From Argentina anserina (lineage: Eukaryota; Streptophyta; Magnoliopsida; Rosales; Rosaceae): DNA of 64,000 bases. The DNA lies in NCBI RefSeq assembly GCF_933775445.1, contig NC_065874.1, positions 13,659,001 to 13,723,000 of the forward strand, in the 5' to 3' direction. Numbering within the stretch: position 1 is the stretch's first letter; each line of letters opens with the position of its first letter. Below the pieces are notes generated by a model. That model did no database searches and was not told where the DNA came from. It was given only the letters and a program-made list of their open reading frames with translations. Below, piece by piece: positions 32,835 to 44,047 of the stretch. A program made the position numbers and the translations under genes.

Positions 32835-34989
32835 CACCTTTTCACGCCATGACTTGGGCACAAACATCTTTCCTTTTATAGATAAGCTGATCATTGACTA
32901 AGCTATAGTGTTTGTAGCTCTCCGGATCACCTTTCAAATCTTCGATAACCTTTTTCACCTCCTCATCTGCAAGACAAGCTTCTTGTATCTCTTCAACAAA
33001 CTTGTGCACTGGTTGAGATGTTCCCATCATAGTATGCAATTCAATTGTCCTAGATAAGACATCAGGTGCTACATTATTCTTCCCTATGCGATATTGTATA
33101 GTGTAATCATAGCCTAGAAGTTTTAGCAACCACTTATGTTGAGCTGGAGATGTAATTTGCTAATTCAATAAGTGTTGAATTGTCTTATGGTCTGTGAGAA
33201 TGTTAAAATGTTGCCCTAACAAATAGGCCGCCAATGTTGCACCGCCATGACCACGACAAGCATCTCTTTGTCATAGACCAACAAAGCAAGGTGGCGTTGT
33301 GAGAGAGCCTTGCTCATGAAGGCAATAGGATGTCCTTGCTGAGATAGAACTACCCCGACACCAAGATCAGAAGCATCACATTCAATTATAAATTCCTTTG
33401 AGAAATCTGGAATGGCTAGGGTGGTTTGATTAAAGCATGCTTGAGTTTGGCAAATGCTTCTTCTGCCTCTTCAGACCACTGAAAGTTATCTTTCCTTAAC
33501 ATATTAGTTAATGGTTTGGCAATCATACCAAAATCTCTCACATATTTGCAATAATAACCAGCTAAGCCAAGGAATCCCCTAATTGATTTCAGTGTCTTTG
33601 GTAGTGGCCACTTTTCCACACAAGCAACCTTTGATGGATCCATTTCCACTCTTACCTTGCTAATGATGTGACCAAGATATTCAACTTGGGAAGTACCAAA
33701 TGCACATTTGCTAGCCTTGGTGGTAAAGTGAATGCTACTGCAACTTGTTTAAGACTAACTCAAGCATGTGGAGATGAGCCTATAGAGATAGACTATAAAT
33801 GAGTATGTCTTCGAAAAATACTAACACTCCCTTTCTGAGGTACTCACGAAGCAGCTCGTTCATGAAGGATTGAAATGAAAATGGCACATTGTTTAGACCA
33901 AATGGCATGACAAGATACTCATAATGGCCGAAATGAGAAAGGTTGTTTTGTGGATATCCTTTGGTGCCATTCGAAGTTGATGATAACTTGCCCTCAAGTC
34001 AAGCTTAGTGAAAATGGTTGAACCATGAATCTCATCTAGTAACTCATCTACAACCGGAATCAGATACTTGTCCTTCACCGTTGTAGAGTTTAGTGCCCTA
34101 TAATCTACACAAAGTCGCCATGTACCATCCTTTTTCTTTACCAAGAGAACTGGTGATGAGTATTAACTGTTGCTTGGTCTAATGATACCACTATCAAGTG
34201 ACTCTTGTACTATCCTCTCTATCTCGGCCTTTTGAAAGTGAGGATATCGATAAGGACGTACAGTAATGACAGGTGTATTAGGCTTGAGCTCAATCTTGTG
34301 ATCATGAGAACGTGGTGGTGGTAGTCCAGTCGGAGCTTCAAACACAGAAGAGTACTTGGTGAGTAACTTAGAAATCTCAAGGTGCACAACTTTTTGCCCT
34401 TGTTTAACTCCCACCGATTGAACTTGCACAAAGACCACTTCCTTTTCTTTCTTCAGCAATCTAGTCATGGGTTTACAACTAACAACTGTAGAAGTAGGTT
34501 CAAGTTGGCCCTGCAATAGATACTTCTCTCCCTTATACATAAAGCGCATCCTCTTGGTCTCAAAATTCCACAAAATGTCACCTAAGGATTTTAACCAAGT
34601 TTCCCCTAACACCATTTCACATCCAGAACAAGAAGAACATAATAATCAGTTGAATTCATCTCAACACTTACTATTCCTAAAGAGTGCATGAGGCCTCAGT
34701 TAGTAACCCTCACTCTCACATGCTTGATTGAACGAATTGTATGCTTTGTGGTCTTGAGTGCACAAGGGTGGATAAAATTATGGCTTGCTCCTGAATCTAC
34801 TAGCACATAAACCATTCGACTCAACACCTTTCCTTTTAGTTGCATAGTTTAAGAGTTTCCATCTTCAGTCATAGCTCTCAATTCTAACTCAGGCTCACCC
34901 TGATCTCCTTCTACAACCATGGCTGCCAATTCAATTCCCACTTGCGCATCACCCTCTCCACGTGGTGTAGGCACATCTGGTAAAGGTGG

Positions 34990-36602
34990 CTAATACACAT
35001 CATCAGGCACCACTTCCAATGACATAATGTCGTGGCAGAGTCGACAATTATGCCCCGACCTAAACTGGTCGTCACAAAAGTGGCATTGGCCACGAGCACG
35101 TCGTGCTTGATACTCAGATTGTGACAACCTACGACATTCTCCCTCATTTGCAGCTGGTTGTATCACTGGTGCTCTTAGAGGTATGGCATGCGGCGTTGCA
35201 GGAGCATAAACAAGATTAGTGCGGGGAGGAGCTAGAATAGGAGGTGGCTGAGGTTGAGCCACTGCTTGATGTTGAGCCCTCATTTGTGTTTCTATGATGG
35301 CCTCATAGATCTTAGCTAACTCACATGTTGAATAGAGAGTGTTTGGTCAATGAGCTTGCACTTGAGCACGAATTGAATCCTTCAAGCCACTCATAAAGAA
35401 TGACTTCAACGTTTGAGCCGAGAAGAGAGCTTAGTGATCTGATCCATGTACACATCGACATAACCGTGTTGTTGCATACGACCTAAGGCTGCTTGGTAAT
35501 CATAAAGTGAATGTGGATTGAACTCTCGCACGAGCAAATTGCTCAGGCCAATCTAACTTGCAGGGAATTCATGGCGGAAGAGAAACCATTTATCAGCAGC
35601 CTTGTCCTGAAGGTGCACGTAACTATGGCTAGTTTGCGATGCTAAGGAATTTGATAGAATTCGAAGTACTGTTCCGCTCGGTGTAACCACTCGGTGGGAT
35701 CTCTACCACTTAATAAGTTGAACTCTAGGTTCATCTAGCGCGTTCAAGGAATGGATGGGTCATAGTTGTGTTGGTGATAATTAGGGTTTGACTGGTATGG
35801 CGGATTTTGGTCATATTAGCCCTAGGGAGGTGCGTATGGTGGAGTAAGTGGAGGTAAGTGGTAGAATAAGTCGATATTGCATGATTTGAAGGTCCAGCAC
35901 TAGTAGAACAGCTAATATAAGGACCGGAAGAAAATGGAGCCTCATATTGGTACTGTGAAGAAAGCTGGGGCTGCGTGGAGAATGGAACACCATTAGATCC
36001 AGATTTGAGGGCAAAATGTGTAGAAGGGCAGTGTATTACCTTGCGGACCATAACTAGGGTTGTAGATATTCGATAGATCTGTGTGTTAATAGTATTGGGT
36101 CACAGGTTGTTTCAAGTTTAATGGCTAGCTCGAAGAGACGAGGCCACCAGACACGCTTCCTGTCGAAGCATTACCCATATTAGAAGTTAGCAGGGTAGCA
36201 GTTATGGCTGTAGATGACATGAGGATCGAGTTCGTCAAATCACCATCCTTCGGACCCAACAACAAAGGCAAAGTGGGGGGCGTACCACGCTACCCGAGGA
36301 CTCTGGATCCATGTACGACATAGCAGTGGACACACCATCAGTAGATGATGGGGTAACATCCCTACCTGTCTGAAATGGCGTACATGTAGGCGGTAGCGAG
36401 CCAAAATTGCGCACATCAACTTTAAAGCCTCACGATGTAAGAACAATGCGTCGCTCAAGGCTGAGATCTTAGCACTAGACTCAACTCCTAAGATAGTGAG
36501 CTTTGCACTAGTCTCCTCCTTGAAAACACGCAGCTCAAACTCCATATCAAAAATCTCAGTGACAACAGTCGTACCATCTCGTGGCTTGGCCATGGCGCTC
36601 AA
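34990..36602 (-). pseudogene. Gypsy gag remnant
   Basis: Begins on the minus strand with MAKPRDGTTVV shortly after the primer binding site (start codon about 36593 or 36602). A capsid-like part around 35640 reads WLHRAEQYFEFYQI, and the zinc knuckle CHFCDDQFRSGHNC is at about 35080-35040 (CX2CX7HXC, as in plant gypsy elements). Several in-frame stops and shifts (for example near 35710, 35580 and 35340) make it non-functional. Confidence 0.82.
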
Positions 36603-36603
36603 A

Positions 36604-36625
36604 GATCGAAGGCTCTAGATACCAC
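36604..36625 (-). other. Primer binding site, initiator Met-tRNA type
   Basis: Immediately inside the 5' LTR the minus strand reads TGGTATCTAGAGCC; the usual site complementary to initiator Met-tRNA is TGGTATCAGAGCC. One extra base is present. Confidence 0.8.
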
Positions 36626-36626
36626 T

Positions 36627-36905
36627 TGATAGAGGCTTAGCCCTATCTAATGGATCTAGATTTTGTAGTAGTAAATGAAAGAACAAAAATGGCATAAACT
36701 CTACGAGAAAGCTTAAATAGCTCATGGAAGTCATCACCCGTGGACACGTGTCACACATCTAACGGAGCAGATTACAACCTTAACACTGCTAATTAACGGC
36801 TACTAACAACAGTCATTACAGATAATTAATACTAGGGTTTGCTCAAAGATACAGAGGCCCACAAAAACATTTCCTAAGCCTAACAGGAGACTTAGACTCA
36901 TAACA
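36627..36905 (-). repeat. 5' LTR of the gypsy element
   Basis: Starts TGATAGAGGCTTAGCCC and ends ...GACTCATAACA on the plus strand. Collinear with the LTR at 29369-29680 except for a ~33-bp gap and scattered substitutions, which shows an insertion that is not recent. Confidence 0.87.
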
Positions 36906-37412
36906 CCAGAGCCGGTAGAAAGTCGTCAGAAACTTTGTCGGAGACCTAATTAAGGAGAAGATAATATTTGGGTATTTTAGAATTATATTAACAGTCTGTA
37001 ATTTCATTCAACTTTAGTGTTTATAATGGAAGCCATTTTATGAGAAAATAGCATTATGTGAGAAATAATGTTTGAGTATTCTTATTTAAAAATATGAGTC
37101 ATGAAGTAACCTCATGTGTAATTGGCCCTTGATTTAATTTCAAAACCCAAAATATATTCAATTTTCAAGCCTACTTGTCTAGTTGCTTCTTATTATAATG
37201 TTATTGGTGTTATTGCAAATGATCGATCAGACTTTTAAAAACGGCAAATTGAGTATTGTATTATTCACTGCGTGATTCGCAACTCCACGCACCAGTCTAC
37301 CCATCAAGATTATATAAGCTTCTTCGCTTTACCAAACTGATATCAAGGTCCTAAGATCAGACCACGTAGGTAGACTGGTGCTGTTCTTGACAGAAGAAAG
37401 TGAATTGAAGAA
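36906..37412. other. Right part of the split repeat and reductase promoter
   Basis: About 36906-37130 continues the repeat interrupted by the retrotransposon. 37200-37412 is the likely promoter and leader of the reductase gene. No definite TATA box is assigned. Confidence 0.4.
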
Positions 37413-40400
37413 ATGGAGGGTTCAGAATGTGAGGACAATAAAAATGGAGCTCCGGCAGTTTACTGTGTCACCGGAGCCACTGGTTATATCGGGTCGTGGT
37501 TGGTGAAGACTCTCCTTGAAAGAGGCCACAGTGTTCATGCCACAGTCCGCGATCCTGGTACTCGATCAGTTCAGCTCTCACTTTTCTTTGCATGTTTAAA
37601 TCTGATCATATTCAAGTTTTTGCTGTCATCTATTTCGATCAGTCGGAAAAAATAAGAAAGAAATCATAGTACGAAGTACGAACACCAATTATCTCATCAA
37701 ATTTGGTTTGCACCGTGAAAGATATAGAAGGTCAGAAGGCTAGGACTTCGCGATCGATTAATTTAGCACCAGCTTTCTGAGGTCGATTAATTTGAATCAT
37801 CAATTTTTTAGCTCGCAGTAGTCATGGAACCGTCCAGTATGCTGCAATACATATCAATCATATGTATATATCATATGTATATGTTTGTTGGAATATTATT
37901 CTTTTAGTGGAGGGTGTGATCATAGTTCTGAATCACTTCACTAAAATGGCTGAACGCACTTCGTGCATAATGGCGCACAGAAATTCTATATCCTTCATTG
38001 AATGTCTGGATTGATTGTGAATGATTGAAATTGTAGGCCAACCCTTGATTGATCAAGAACGTACTGTTGTGAACCTTCAATTATTCTCCTTCCGCAAGGT
38101 TCTCTACTTCTCGTGTTATTTTATTTATTTATTTTTGGGGTTATTTTCTCAACTATATATTGGTATAAGTTGCACTTGAACCCTAAAAGAAGAAGAAATG
38201 AGCGAGTGACTGAAAGAGGACAGGTGAATTGTTACCAAACAGCTTTATATCTTCATATTATCTTAGCTACGATCCAAGTTTCTACTATGCCGTTGTCTTT
38301 TTTGATAAATCTCAGGTAGATAAACTTTAGACCTTCTAGTCTATTCTTTTTATTTCTTTTTACACTATAGGTTCATGCTTCCATCTAATATTGTTTTTCG
38401 GTGTTGAAGTCTGCATATATTTCTGGAATCTAGGAAACATGTTAGTGGGAATCAGGTCTGGGGACTTGAAGATTATATCTATATCAGGGTCTAGGTCTGG
38501 GTTTCTGTTCATTTAATTTAATTTTCTTTGTTTTATTTTTATTTTTTATAGCATAAGGGTCTGGGTTTCTGTTAGGATATCATGGTTTTTGGTTTTGAAG
38601 TCTGCACATATCGACTTAATTTCCCCAGAATAGTAATTAATAAAGATATCAGACTCAACAGGATAACAAAAAGAACATGACTTTAGCAGAAACCGAAGCC
38701 TTACCACCCTCTGTCATACTAATTTTGTTCATGTCATAGCTAATGACCAGTTGATGACTAATTTCACCACCTCAATATACCGATTACCTTTGACTCTACT
38801 GTTATTATGCTTTTTATATAATCTTTATATTATTAAAGCCTGATGATCATCGGTTACTACCTACCTAATATCACAGACAAGTGTGTGCACCTATTATCAT
38901 CGTTGACCGGCACTGACCGGTTGAGACTATACCGAGCTGATTTGCGAGAAGAAGGAAGCTTTGATGAGGCTGTTAAGGGCTGTGATGGGGTTTTTCATGT
39001 TGCAGCATCAATGCAATTCAGTTTTCCTGAGGAAGAGAAATGTGGTATATACAATAAGTTAATTAATAATTATGAAACTTCATTTGCTACGTTTTTACTA
39101 CACAAAATAGCACATGATACTGCAATCATTTAACTTTATTGAGCATAGTACTAATATTTCCTTTCATTGTTATTTTTGTGCCTCCAAGAGAGTTATGTTC
39201 AGTCGAATATCATCAACCCTGCAATCAAAGGAACCTTAGACCTCCTTAAATCCTGTCGAAAATCAGGTACCGTGAACAGGGTTGTGCTCACCTCTTCAAT
39301 TAGTACTATGACTGCCAAAGATAGCAGTGGAAATCCAATCTCTGTAGTTGATGAATCTTGCAAAACTCCTGTTGATCGTGTCTGGGATGCAAAAGCAAGT
39401 GGATGGGTAATGCCTAATCGATTCTTCTCTGCCTCTTGTTAGTTTAATCAACTCACTAAATTTACAAGCATGAAAAACTTTGTTATTTGATTAATTTACA
39501 GGTTTATGCCCTTTCAAAGATCCTCACGGAAGAAGCAGCATTCAGATTTGCAAGTGAGAATGGGATTGATCTTGTTTCAGTAATAACAAGTACCGTTGGA
39601 GGACCATTTCTCACTTCCACTGTCCCATCAAGCATTCGAGTTCTTTTGTCACCATTAACAGGTAGAGATATATATTCCTAACCATGAAAAAGATCAACAA
39701 TAAGCCAACACAAATCGTAAGAGCGAGACATGCATGATGATTTCATGACTTTGCATAGAACAGCAAAGCCGGTCCTGTGTCAAAAGCGGGCCTGTGCGAA
39801 TTTTTTTTGAAGCCTTGGATATATATGTATAAATATATATATATATATAGCCGTTCTACGGAGGTTCGGACAGTCCAAATTCGCCGTTTCCGGCGACAGC
39901 AAGCCGCAACGACGGGCGGACCACGATAGCCACACTACCCACTTCACGGTGATCCCGTATGTGCCGACCGGAGCTCCATCGGCAACCTACGGCGGCCGAA
40001 ATCTGTAAAAATCAAGTTTATGGGCAGATTCTAACGATTTCACCATTCTGACCGATGTAGGTCGCCGATGGAGCTCCGGTCGGCACAGACATAATCGCCG
40101 AGAAGGGGGGAGCACGGCTGGCACCATCCGCGTCGTCGTTGTGCGTTGCCGGTGGCCGAAATAGCCGAATCCAAACGGTCGGGACCTCCAGATCTGAGAA
40201 AATATATATATATATATATATATATATTGTCGTTTGTCTTTTTTATATAATTTCCTTTACTTCAAAATGATATACTACATACCTGAGAAAATCTATATAT
40301 ATATACATATATTATGTGTAGTATATCATTTTGAAATAAAGGAAATTATATAAAAAAGACAAACGATAATATATATATATATAGTAAAATATTACAGAAT

Positions 40401-41597
40401 TGAATCAAGGGCCTTGAATCAATTGATGTTCTCCCCGAATAGAAAAAAATAGAATAAGATTAAATTAATAAGCATAGATTACCTTTGACAACTGAGAATT
40501 CTTGATTAATTTGGAATGAGAATTCTGATTGATCTTTGAGAAAGTAATGCTTAGAGGTTTAGAGGATTATGGGTTTTAACAGGAAACAACGGAGGCATAG
40601 TTTATCAGATGCTAAAAATCTTCGTCTTTTTTTCTTTCTTTTTTACCAAAATGGGTGAGGCATAGATAATCTATGAAACGGTCTGACTAGTAGTGATGTT
40701 TAAGCATCCAAGATTGACACGACCTTTAAAGGAGAGATTATGATGCTGGGAGTCAGAAGCCAAAAAAAAAACAGAAAAGAAATAATAGGAAGGAAAGGAG
40801 TTGCTGGGACTTGAACCATAAACCCCTCACTTGCCAAAAAACAAACTTAACCAACACCACTGCTGCTACAGTTGCTCACTCGGCTTCTTTTTTATTACTT
40901 AACATAAAATAATTGTATGGCGGCCCTGTGCCGCCTAACGACAGCACATGCCAAAAGCCGGCCCTATAGAACAGACCTAGATGAGCATAGACATTTGCCT
41001 GTACAATGTGATGGTATTTACCCAAGTAGAGAACATGCTCATCAACAGTAAAACTGTTAAGAATATGTACGTACTTAACCAAATTTATTAATTACATGCT
41101 GATTGTATTCTCTCATTCTAATTTGTGTAGGTGACTCTGAGCTCTATGGGATATTATCTGCTGTAAATGCAAGAATGGGATCAATTGCTTTAGTCCACAT
41201 TGAGGACATATGTGATGCACACATTTTTTTAATGGAGCATGATGAAGCAGAAGGTAAATACATATGTGCGGCGCAGAGTTGTCCAATATCTGAGTTGGTT
41301 CATTATCTGGCTCAGGCATATCCATCCTCAAATTTAAAAAGGTAGCTATATTTTTTCGTATATCTTGTGAAGTTTTCAAGTAACGCTTGCTCTAGACAAC
41401 TTACATGTTTTATATCCTTAACATTCATTTGCAGCGTTGTGTTAGAGGAAGAACAGAATAATCCAGTACCCTCTAAGATATGTTCAAAGAAGCTAAGAGA
41501 TATGGGATTTAGTTACAAGCATGATATAGAAGATATTATTCACCAGTCCGTTTCTTCTTGTATGCATTTTGGCCTTCTACCTCGTATTGCAGAGTAA
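37413..41597 (+). CDS. Anthocyanidin reductase/DFR-like NAD(P)-dependent reductase
   Basis: Six exons: 37413-37557, 38877-39044, 39189-39406, 39502-39661, 41131-41341 and 41435-41597 (354 residues), all in frame with consensus borders. The N-terminal Rossmann motif [20 protein letters not shown] binds NAD(P). The [25 protein letters not shown] stretch, the catalytic Ser/Thr in LTSSIS (exon 3) and the YALSK motif (Tyr and Lys of the short-chain dehydrogenase triad, exon 4) are all present. This is the extended-SDR family of dihydroflavonol 4-reductase, anthocyanidin reductase and cinnamoyl-CoA reductase. Sequence details are closest, from memory, to Arabidopsis At4g27250 rather than to BANYULS itself, so true flavan-3-ol synthesis is not established. 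Intron 1 is 1.3 kb; intron 4 is 1.47 kb because of a transposon. Intact; a cytosolic enzyme by lack of a targeting sequence. Confidence 0.9.
39850..40195. repeat. GC-rich foldback unit nested in the hAT-like element
   Basis: The unit contains gtgccgaccggagctccatcgg and, about 70 bp later, its inverse ccgatggagctccggtcggcac; outer parts ggaggttcgg and ggtcgggacctcc are also inverted. It is flanked on both sides by TA microsatellites and is much GC-richer than the surrounding intron, which suggests insertion into a TA site. Confidence 0.7.
40227..40375. repeat. Near-perfect palindrome in the intron
   Basis: tgtcgtttgtcttttttata (40229 on) recurs inverted as tataaaaaagacaaacgata (to about 40370), with the arms continuing through aatttcctttacttcaaaatg and its inverse. 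Arms of about 60 bp with a short centre make a strong hairpin, bounded by TA repeats. Confidence 0.85.
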
Positions 41598-42264
41598 CTC
41601 ATCATGTCTCCCATGTATACAGTGTTATTATTGAAGGCTTGAAGGAAGCCGCATTGGCCCTTAATTACTTAAAAAGAAACAGGTAACTCTTCATTATAAT
41701 TATTTGAAACAGGTATCGTTTTCCTGGTCTATTCAAACTTATATATATGTCATCATCAATGAAGAGATGATTTTCAGTGCTTGGGAACCATGTATATAAG
41801 TATATTTTGTATCTGCATTTCCTATACAATATAATGCTACATCCTGACATTGAGGTTTGCAAGACTGATGTTTATGCAAGCATGGCGCCATGCTGCCATG
41901 GCGATATGAACTCTGTAGCGTGGGGGTCAACTAATCTAGGATTGCCAGCTTATTGGTAAGCAGAGTCCAAGTAGAAGTACTGGTGAGCCAGCTGAGGTAT
42001 AGAGAGTTCTTCAAATAAAGAAGAAGAAAATGTAGAAGCAAGAAAAAGAGATCCGAAATTTTATTTTAGGTAAATGAGTCCTTATTAACGGTAAAATGAA
42101 TTTGACCATCCTAACATGCCTATTTAGGTGAAGAAATTTGACGAGCATGATCGGTTATTTGGTTGGAAATTTGACCAATCTAACATGCAAATTCCGAGGT
42201 CTTCAATGAATTATGTGTGCTAGCAAATGAACTTTTGTCAGATCGATCTTAATTAAGAGACATC
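41598..42264. other. 3' flank of the reductase gene
   Basis: Likely 3' untranslated region and intergenic DNA. Short open frames here show no family. Confidence 0.4.
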
Positions 42265-42475
42265 AATTTTTGAGGTGAAGTTAAGTGTGGTAGAGATAAA
42301 TGTGAGAATGTGTGTGAGAATGTGTGAGAAAATTAATACTTCAAAAGTATGGTGCCTCTACAATGCTCTTGAGAGAGAACAATTTTTGAGGTGAAGTTAA
42401 GTGTGGTAGAGATAAATGTAAGAATGTGTGAAAATTTTGATACTTTTACAAGTCTGGTGCCTCTCCAATGCTGCA
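42265..42475. repeat. Two-copy tandem duplication
   Basis: tgaggtgaagttaagtgtgg through tctggtgcctctccaatgct repeats with a period of about 116 bp and small differences. Non-coding. Confidence 0.85.
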
Positions 42476-44047
42476 TTCCTTGTCAAGTCTTGTTGTTAAT
42501 ACTTCATAGCACCCAAGAAAATGAAGACATGTCTTGGTTTCATGGCTTCTTGCTGGGTTTGTTACAGTTCTTACATATTCATTTATTAATTTCAAAGCTG
42601 TGTCTTTATATAACAATCAGCTCCTGGATAGCGGTGTCTGCATAAATCATTTCAGAAGCTTTTCATGATCTGCAGATTCATCATTGCTAAGCAACTGGCA
42701 CACTGAAGGAGGAGAAAGAATAGTCCTTGTCAAGGAGTAATGTTGATTGCTATAAAGACCTTAAGTTCTGTTCATCTGCAACCAAGATAGCTAGCTACCT
42801 TCACTAGTTCACTTCAAACATAAATACTCAAAATTGAATGTTGATGGGCACATCATGATTCCAGACAGGTGGTGTAAGCAGTAGGGAAACAATTATGATC
42901 TGCATGTGCCTCAGAGGAAGTTAGATGCCCTTACATGGGTGTACAGATCAGTAATTTAACCCTTATAGTGCCCATTGGAAGGTCCATGCCCTTAACCACT
43001 CAAAAGTCAACAATAAACACTACCTGTTTGAACTTTGAAATAGAGAAATGAGAGCCCCTCACCTTATCTTGAATGTGAGCTTCTTCTGCACCAGGAAATC
43101 TTAAAAAATCTGACAGTATTAAAGAGTGATAATACAGAAATGTTACAGAAGAAAATATTGAAATGTTAGTGATAAGATAATATCTTGTTCAAATTCTTCT
43201 TCATATTTTTCCTCTGGTTAATTTTGGATTAATCAAGGATCACATTATCTTGTCATATTCAAATGATGCTAATTAGTGGCTAAGTAAAAAACCCCATTAC
43301 TTAAAAGGAGCATTCACTGGTGAGTCTTGTTTATTAAGCCCGACTCTAAATAACATCTAAATCATAATTAGTGTGGTGGCAAACTGGCAATGGTCCCAAT
43401 AGTTTAAAGAGTTGGATGGGATCTAGGATTTGGTTAATTGAAGTACTAATAATAGAATAGCTTAAAGAATTGTTCTTTTTGTGGTTTGCTAGTAGCTCCC
43501 CACCTGTTTCAAATCTTGAAGGTTTCAAGTAATATATTGTTAGAGAAATCAATTCTTGAAATTCATGAACAATGTGACACTAGGGGTTGGATGCTGTCTT
43601 ACTCTTGATGACATTATAAAATGACTTTTCTAAGAATGCACTCAATAGTATTGCACTCAATTTTAAACTTCACCAACTACTATAATAAACACAAACTGTT
43701 ATTTCCCATAAACATGTACAGGTTCAATTATGAATAATTTCCCTAAAATTTTGAAATTTTCTAACTAATTTTCAATTGCTATACAAACCTTGTGTGATAC
43801 ACATAATCTGTAAATGAATGTTGCATTGACAGCATAGCACAGACCATCCTTAACTGAAGAGGCAGAGTTACAATTTCAGACTGAGAAGCACAACAAATTG
43901 GACAGAACAACCAAGTTTCTTCCATAAATAAGATGGGACAATCTCCTACCCAAAAAAACAAAAAGAGGAAGAATTCACAGAACATCATACTCATGAATAT
44001 GAGATAGTTTTCTAAAACCCCCCTAAAAAAAAGAAACAGAACTTTCT
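42476..44047. other. Intergenic DNA, no gene
   Basis: AT-rich non-coding sequence; the last few hundred bases are the likely 3' untranslated region of the minus-strand zinc-finger gene. Confidence 0.4.

Larger units (their letters stand above)
29751..34860 (-). pseudogene. Gypsy pol remnant (protease, RT, RNase H, integrase, chromodomain-like)
   Basis: In minus-strand order: the protease site DSGASH at about 34797-34780; the reverse-transcriptase block from 34615 to about 33780 with [32 protein letters not shown] and, at the catalytic site near 33815, FFED where the family has FFDD; the connection and RNase H region 33649-32842 (FLGLAGYYCKYVRDF, ECDASDLGVGVVLSQ); then, beyond the solo LTR, integrase from 30979 (HHCC-like CSTCQ, VVTMDFIEGLPS) to 29751, ending with a chromodomain-like LVHGMGATPEEATWEMV. 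Multiple frameshifts and stops separate the blocks, so no functional polyprotein is made. Confidence 0.88.
29369..36905 (-). mobile_element. Decayed Ty3/gypsy LTR retrotransposon
   Basis: Two similar LTRs (29369-29680 and 36627-36905) bound gag and pol remnants read on the minus strand in the order gag, protease, reverse transcriptase, RNase H, integrase, the Ty3/gypsy order. The flanks are CCGGA (29364-29368) and CCAGA (36906-36910), a 5-bp target duplication with one change. A primer binding site for initiator Met-tRNA lies just inside the 5' LTR. A chromodomain-like tail after integrase suggests a chromovirus. Frames are broken by stops and shifts throughout, and a 1.85-kb solo LTR sits between RNase H and integrase, so the element is inactive. 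Without it the element is about 5.7 kb. Confidence 0.9.
39764..40966. mobile_element. hAT-like element in intron 4 of the reductase
   Basis: The unit starts CAAAGCCGGTCC and ends GGCCCTA's inverse partner (inverted right end TAGGGCCGGC), with an 8-bp duplication TAGAACAG at 39756-39763 and 40967-40974. The YARRGCCGG ends and 8-bp duplication fit hAT elements. No transposase frame. It contains two further foldback structures joined by TA repeats (39850-40195 and 40227-40375), so it is a composite. Confidence 0.68.

Noticed and set aside
40805..40862. tRNA-like stretch (gggacttgaacc ... aaccaacaccactgct)
   Set aside because: It resembles the reverse of a tRNA T-arm and anticodon side, but no matching acceptor stem or D-arm could be folded. 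It lies inside a transposon in an intron.
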